Below are positions 61,076-64,000 of a stretch of DNA of 64,000 nucleotides, in pieces. The stretch spans positions 7,720-71,719 of the forward strand of contig JBBEWH010000203.1 of assembly GCA_037414955.1 (NCBI GenBank), read 5' to 3'. The stretch is from Phytohabitans sp037414955 (GTDB taxonomy: Bacteria; Actinomycetota; Actinomycetes; Mycobacteriales; Micromonosporaceae). The number at the start of each line of letters is the position of its first letter. Position 1 is the first letter of the stretch. The position numbers were made by a program, and so were the translations under genes. Under the pieces are notes generated by a model. It was not told the origin of the DNA. It ran no database searches and saw only the letters and a program-made list of their open reading frames with translations.

Positions 61076-61702
61076 TCACGGGCGTGGGCTTTCGTCGGCG
61101 CGGCGCGGGGGTCGGATGCCCAACGTGCGCCGGCCGGCGTCGATCAGGTGCTCGCGGAGGGCGTCGTCATCCACGCCCGCGGCGTTCGGCCCGACCACGC
61201 CGGCGACGCCGGCCATGACCATGGCGGCGCGCACCCGCCCGGCCGGCCCGGGTTGCACCTCGGCGAGCAGCGCGAGCTGCCGGGCGACCAACTCCTCCCG
61301 GCTGGTGCGCGCCATCGCGATCACGGCCGGGTCGGAGGCCAGCACCGAGATCAGCGACCGGTTCCGCACGGCGAGATCGATGAACCCGGTCAGTACGCGG
61401 TCCGCGCGCGCGTGCCGGCTGCGCTGCGCCTCGGCGTCGTGGATGGTGCGCCACATCTCGGCGATAATCGGCTCGACCACGGCGTTGAGCAGGTCTTCCC
61501 GGGTGCGGAAGTGGTGGTAGACGGCCGCCTTCGTGACACCCAACTCGTCCGCGATCATCTGCAGCGACGTGCCCGCGAAGCTGTGCTGGGTGAAGAGGCG
61601 CACCGCGATCTCGATGAGGCGCTGGCGCGTGTCGGTGGCGCGCGTGTCGGTGGCGCGGGTGTCGGTCGCGCCGGTGGTGGGCGGGGCGACGTGGGAGGTC
61701 AT
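61076..61702 (-). CDS. TetR family regulator
   Basis: A 208-aa regulator. DNA-binding part: RQRLIEIAVRLFTQHSFAGTSLQMIADELGVTKAAVYHHFRTREDLLNAV. The N-terminus carries a tandem TDTRA repeat from three 12-bp units. ATG 61702 has AAGGA 7 nt upstream. It is followed by the alcohol dehydrogenase gene on the same strand. Two palindromes upstream are its likely operators. Confidence 0.88.
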   Translation of the reverse strand: MTSHVAPPTTGATDTRATDTRATDTRQRLIEIAVRLFTQHSFAGTSLQMIADELGVTKAAVYHHFRTREDLLNAVVEPIIAEMWRTIHDAEAQRSRHARADRVLTGFIDLAVRNRSLISVLASDPAVIAMARTSREELVARQLALLAEVQPGPAGRVRAAMVMAGVAGVVGPNAAGVDDDALREHLIDAGRRTLGIRPPRRADESPRP

Positions 61703-61763
61703 CGTGGGGTCCTTCACTCGGTGTGGTTACGGCTTCGTTGATCGCTAGTCCGACGTAGCTTAA

Positions 61764-61779
61764 CTAGCCGATCGGCTAG
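61764..61779. promoter_or_regulatory. TetR-type operator, CTAGCCGATCGGCTAG
   Basis: A perfect 16-bp palindrome. A second, looser site follows at about 61778-61794 (CTGG-CAACTAG-CCAG), and CGGCTAGTTA lies further toward the divergent gene. The cluster is in the 230-bp divergent gap between two TetR genes, so one or both may bind it. Confidence 0.65.
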
Positions 61780-61933
61780 CTGGCAACTAGCCAGCAAGAA
61801 AGTGTTCACCTTGACGATCGGCAAGTGATCTACCTTACGGACGGCTAGTTATTTGCTTGCCGGGCGGCTAGGAATGATGAGTCAACGGTGTCCCACCCGG
61901 CGCCGGCGCCGCGTCCCCCGAGGAGTGCATGTC

Positions 61934-62605
61934 ATGACAGCGGAAGTGGCCATCCTGCCGGCACCGGACCGCGCCGGAGCCACCGCCTGGACCACCGCCT
62001 GGGTCACCGCCGAGCTGAGCCGGCACGAGCGCAAGAAGCTGGCCACCCGGGCGGCGTTGAGCAACGCCGCCTGGTCGTTGATGATCGAACACGGCCTCGA
62101 CGCCGTCACGCCGGAGGCGGTCGCCGCGGCCGTCGACGTCTCGCCGCAGACGTTCCGCGGCCACTTCGCCACCCGCGAGGAGGCGATCCTCGACGGCCTG
62201 GCTCGGCGGGCGGTCTCGCTGGTCGGTACGGTCCGGGATCGGCCCGCCGGCGAGCCGGTGTGGGACAGCCTGGAACGGGTGCTGCCCACCGCGGTCGCCG
62301 GGTGCGTCGGCCGGCGCGGCGACCTGGCCGTGCTGACGAGCGCGGTCCGGCAGAGCCCGGCGCTCACGGCGCAGTGCCTCGTCACGCTGGAACGGACCCA
62401 CTGGCTGCTCGCCGAGGCCATCGCGGAGCGTACCGGCGCCGACCTGGACCGCGACCTGGTCCCGCGCCTGATGGCCGACGCCGTGGTCGTCGGCGTGTCG
62501 ACGGCGGTCCAGATGTGGACGGACGGCGACCTCGACGCGGCCCTCCCCGACCTGCTCCACGACGCCTTCGCACTGCTGCGCGCCGGCCTCCCCCAGGACT
62601 CCTGA
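61934..62605 (+). CDS. TetR family regulator
   Basis: A 223-aa protein. Helix-turn-helix: ERKKLATRAALSNAAWSLMIEHGLDAVTPEAVAAAVDVSPQTFRGHFATREEAIL, which has an unusual recognition helix. The ATG 61934 is supported by GAGGAG 8 nt upstream; upstream in-frame codons exist but lack a site. It is divergent from the TetR/alcohol dehydrogenase pair and may regulate the following PAP2 gene. Confidence 0.85.
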   Translation: MTAEVAILPAPDRAGATAWTTAWVTAELSRHERKKLATRAALSNAAWSLMIEHGLDAVTPEAVAAAVDVSPQTFRGHFATREEAILDGLARRAVSLVGTVRDRPAGEPVWDSLERVLPTAVAGCVGRRGDLAVLTSAVRQSPALTAQCLVTLERTHWLLAEAIAERTGADLDRDLVPRLMADAVVVGVSTAVQMWTDGDLDAALPDLLHDAFALLRAGLPQDS

Positions 62606-62607
62606 CC

Positions 62608-62671
62608 CCGCTCGCCGCCTTACCCGCTCGCCGCCTTACCCGCTCGCCGCCTTGCCCGCTCGTCGCCGGAG
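62608..62671. repeat. 16-bp tandem repeat, four units
   Basis: CCGCTCGCCGCCTTAC repeated at 62608, 62624 and 62640 with one change in the third; a fourth degenerate unit merges into the GGAGGG ribosome site of the PAP2 gene. It fills the whole gap between the TetR and PAP2 genes. Unit number is likely variable. Confidence 0.8.
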
Positions 62672-62679
62672 GGTCCATC

Positions 62680-63588
62680 ATGGAGGCTGATCGCCCGCAT
62701 CCGGTGCGGGAGCTGCTGCTCGTGGCCGCTTTGTTCCTCGTGTACAAGGTGGGCCGGCTGGCGGTCGCCGGCGACGTCGGAGCGGCGTACGCCAACGCGG
62801 CGCACCTGTGGACGCTGGAACGCTCCCTGGGACTGCCCAACGAAGCCGCACTGCAACGGATCGTCCTCGACCACGGCTGGCTCGTACGCGGCGCCAACCT
62901 CTACTACGCCCTCGTGCATTTCCCGGCCACCGCGGCGATGCTGATCTGGACGTACCTGCGCCGCCCCGCGCTCTACCGGTGGGCCCGCACCAGCCTGGCC
63001 GCGCTCACCGCGGCGGGCTTCGCGGTCCAGGTGCTCCTGCCGATGGCGCCGCCCCGACTGCTCGCGCTGACCGGCATGGTCGACACCGGACACGCCGTCG
63101 GGCCGAGTGTCTACAGTGCACCCGACACGGACACGCTGGCCAACCAGTACGCCGCGATGCCGTCGCTGCACGTCGGCTGGGCCGCCGTGGTCGCGATCGT
63201 GCTCATCGCCGCGACCCTGGGTCAGTGGCGCTGGGTGTGGCTACTTCACCCGTTGCTCACCCTCGCCGTCGTCGTGATCACCGCCAACCACTACTGGCTC
63301 GACGGCGCCATGGCGCTGGCCCTCCTCGCCCCCATCCTCTACGCCACCTCCCGCCTCGCCGCTGGACCCAGCGAGCCTGAGCGGGTAGCGGCCACCCGCG
63401 CAGCGTGGAGCCGGAAGCGTGCGCGACCCTCCGCTACGCCGACGTGCGCCCGGCGAGATCACCGGTTTTACAACCATCGCGCGGTGGACGACGCCGCCAG
63501 GCCTACTGTCCGGGTGCCTCACATTCCGGAGGGCTGCGCCGTCGTACCACTGAAAGCACACGCCATCCGGGAGGGGACTGATGAATGA
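62680..63588 (+). CDS. PAP2/inositolphosphotransferase-like membrane protein
   Basis: A 302-aa protein with six hydrophobic segments between residues 8 and 230. The phosphatase signature appears as YAAMPSLHVGWA and HYWLDGAMAL, the PAP2_3 (Aur1/Ipt1-like) form. The last 70 residues (SRKRARPSATPTCARRDHRF...) are polar, basic and unlike the family, so the C-terminus may be a fusion to foreign sequence after loss of the native stop. Overlaps the next small gene by 8 nt. Confidence 0.8.
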   Translation: MEADRPHPVRELLLVAALFLVYKVGRLAVAGDVGAAYANAAHLWTLERSLGLPNEAALQRIVLDHGWLVRGANLYYALVHFPATAAMLIWTYLRRPALYRWARTSLAALTAAGFAVQVLLPMAPPRLLALTGMVDTGHAVGPSVYSAPDTDTLANQYAAMPSLHVGWAAVVAIVLIAATLGQWRWVWLLHPLLTLAVVVITANHYWLDGAMALALLAPILYATSRLAAGPSEPERVAATRAAWSRKRARPSATPTCARRDHRFYNHRAVDDAARPTVRVPHIPEGCAVVPLKAHAIREGTDE

Positions 63589-63757
63589 CTTCCAGGCCGT
63601 CGCGGACCGCGTCGAGATCGAGGCGCCGCGCGGCGAATACACCGACGCGGCGATGATGCGCGACCCCGCCCGCCTCGGCATGATCGAGCTTGACGGCGAC
63701 ACCACGACCGCCTTTTTTCATGATCAGGGCGTCCTTCAAGTAGTTCTAACGACTTGA
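63581..63757 (+). pseudogene. SnoaL/NTF2-like protein with internal deletion, cut by a palindrome
   Basis: A 58-codon frame with an excellent ribosome site (GGGAGGGG). The first 33 residues (MNDFQAVADRVEIEAPRGEYTDAAMMRDPARLG) match the N-terminus of polyketide-cyclase-like SnoaL proteins. The next residues, IELDGDTTTA, correspond to a strand about 50-60 residues further on. The frame then runs into the palindrome (FFHDQGVLQVVLTT). Most of the cone-shaped fold is missing. Confidence 0.65.
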
Positions 63758-63776
63758 GGGACGCCCTGATCATGAA
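63717..63776. repeat. ATGATCAGGG palindrome (dispersed family)
   Basis: TTCATGATCAGGGCGTCC and its complement, with inner arms TTCAAGT/ACTTGAG, one G-T wobble in the RNA form. The loop is AGTTCTAACG, close to that of other copies. It provides the end of the SnoaL-like remnant. Confidence 0.85.
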
Positions 63777-63841
63777 CCCATCACCGTCGGTCGATAGGCA
63801 GGGGCAGCGGGCGGGGGTACAGCTGTACGAGAATAGAGCGC

Positions 63842-64000
63842 ATGTTGGAGACGTTGACGCAGCTCGGTGGCCTGGCCACCGGAGTCGTCGACGCCCCCGC
63901 ATGGCCGCTGCTGTCCGACAACGACCTGGTCACCTCCCTGGACGAGGTGCACCGGCTGGAGCAGCAGTTGGCCGCGACCCGGCTGCACCTGATCCGGGAG
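63842..64000 (+). CDS. DUF222-HNH endonuclease, N-terminal fragment
   Basis: 53 codons to the right edge: LETLTQLGGLATGVVDAPAWPLLSDNDLVTSLDEVHRLEQQLAATRLHLIRE. The pattern LSDxDLVxxLDxVHRLEQQLAA is the usual start of DUF222 (13E12-repeat) proteins that end in an HNH nuclease domain. Same family as the frameshifted gene at 46.8-48.1 kb but a different subgroup. ATG 63842 is the first start; its ribosome site is weak. Confidence 0.7.
   Translation, partial: MLETLTQLGGLATGVVDAPAWPLLSDNDLVTSLDEVHRLEQQLAATRLHLIRE

Noticed and set aside
38481..63776. The dispersed palindromes as a CRISPR array or transposon ends
   Set aside because: They are single, kilobases apart, have no regular spacers, and no cas or transposase gene is present.
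1..64000. tRNA, rRNA or riboswitch genes
   Set aside because: No cloverleaf, conserved rRNA segment or known riboswitch core was recognised by reading; short or divergent RNAs could be missed without a covariance search.

Overview
The window is very GC-rich DNA with many GTG starts and tightly overlapping genes. It contains Tat signals, a BTAD regulator, several TetR regulators and a modular NRPS/PKS operon. This points to a filamentous actinomycete chromosome, probably Micromonosporaceae; the family-level guess is inference. No rRNA, tRNA, CRISPR array, transposase or phage integrase was found.

Layout. 1-20.1 kb holds small accessory and housekeeping genes: a partial sensor kinase, an inositol-phosphatase-like protein, a broken K+ channel, methyltransferases, a secreted intradiol-dioxygenase-like lipoprotein, a zinc-peptidase-like protein, a fumarylacetoacetate-hydrolase-family gene, NmrA-type reductases (one behind a SoxR-like promoter), a Tat-exported retropepsin-like protein, an App1 phosphatase, a rhodanese/GlxA pair and an OmpR/kinase pair. 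20.5-38.5 kb is one eight-gene operon in which nearly every pair of genes overlaps. It encodes NRPS (A-PCP), a lone ketosynthase, a type II thioesterase fused to a LanB-like domain, NRPS (A-PCP-C-PCP), PKS (KS-AT-KR-DH-ACP), an ATP-grasp ligase and a two-gene ABC exporter. 38.5-64 kb is accessory DNA: SDR/TetR, a 751-aa orphan protein, ArsR/SRPBCC, pectate lyase, DUF222-HNH genes, a degenerate CoaE-GrpB, a BTAD regulator, IclR/aldehyde dehydrogenase, ABC-transporter and amidohydrolase wreckage, an alcohol dehydrogenase, TetR genes and a PAP2 protein.

How the operon may work. The two A domains and the PKS would build a short peptide-polyketide on carrier proteins. There is no terminal thioesterase domain. 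Release or tailoring may therefore depend on the free thioesterase-LanB fusion and the ATP-grasp ligase, with export by the ABC transporter. A LanB aminoacylation-type domain without any visible RiPP precursor, fused to a carrier-protein thioesterase, is the strongest candidate for an undescribed system here.

Two further themes run through the window. First, a dispersed family of long palindromes with TTGATCATG/CATGATCAA-type ends sits between genes and often supplies their stop codons; the arms vary but usually stay paired. Second, many genes are damaged. Several are miniature genes left by internal deletions (K+ channel, flavoprotein dehydrogenase, nucleotidyltransferase, SnoaL-like protein, ABC permease and amidohydrolase), often next to a palindrome. 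Four are broken by what looks like one missing base (two enzymes, a DUF222-HNH gene and an ABC ATPase).
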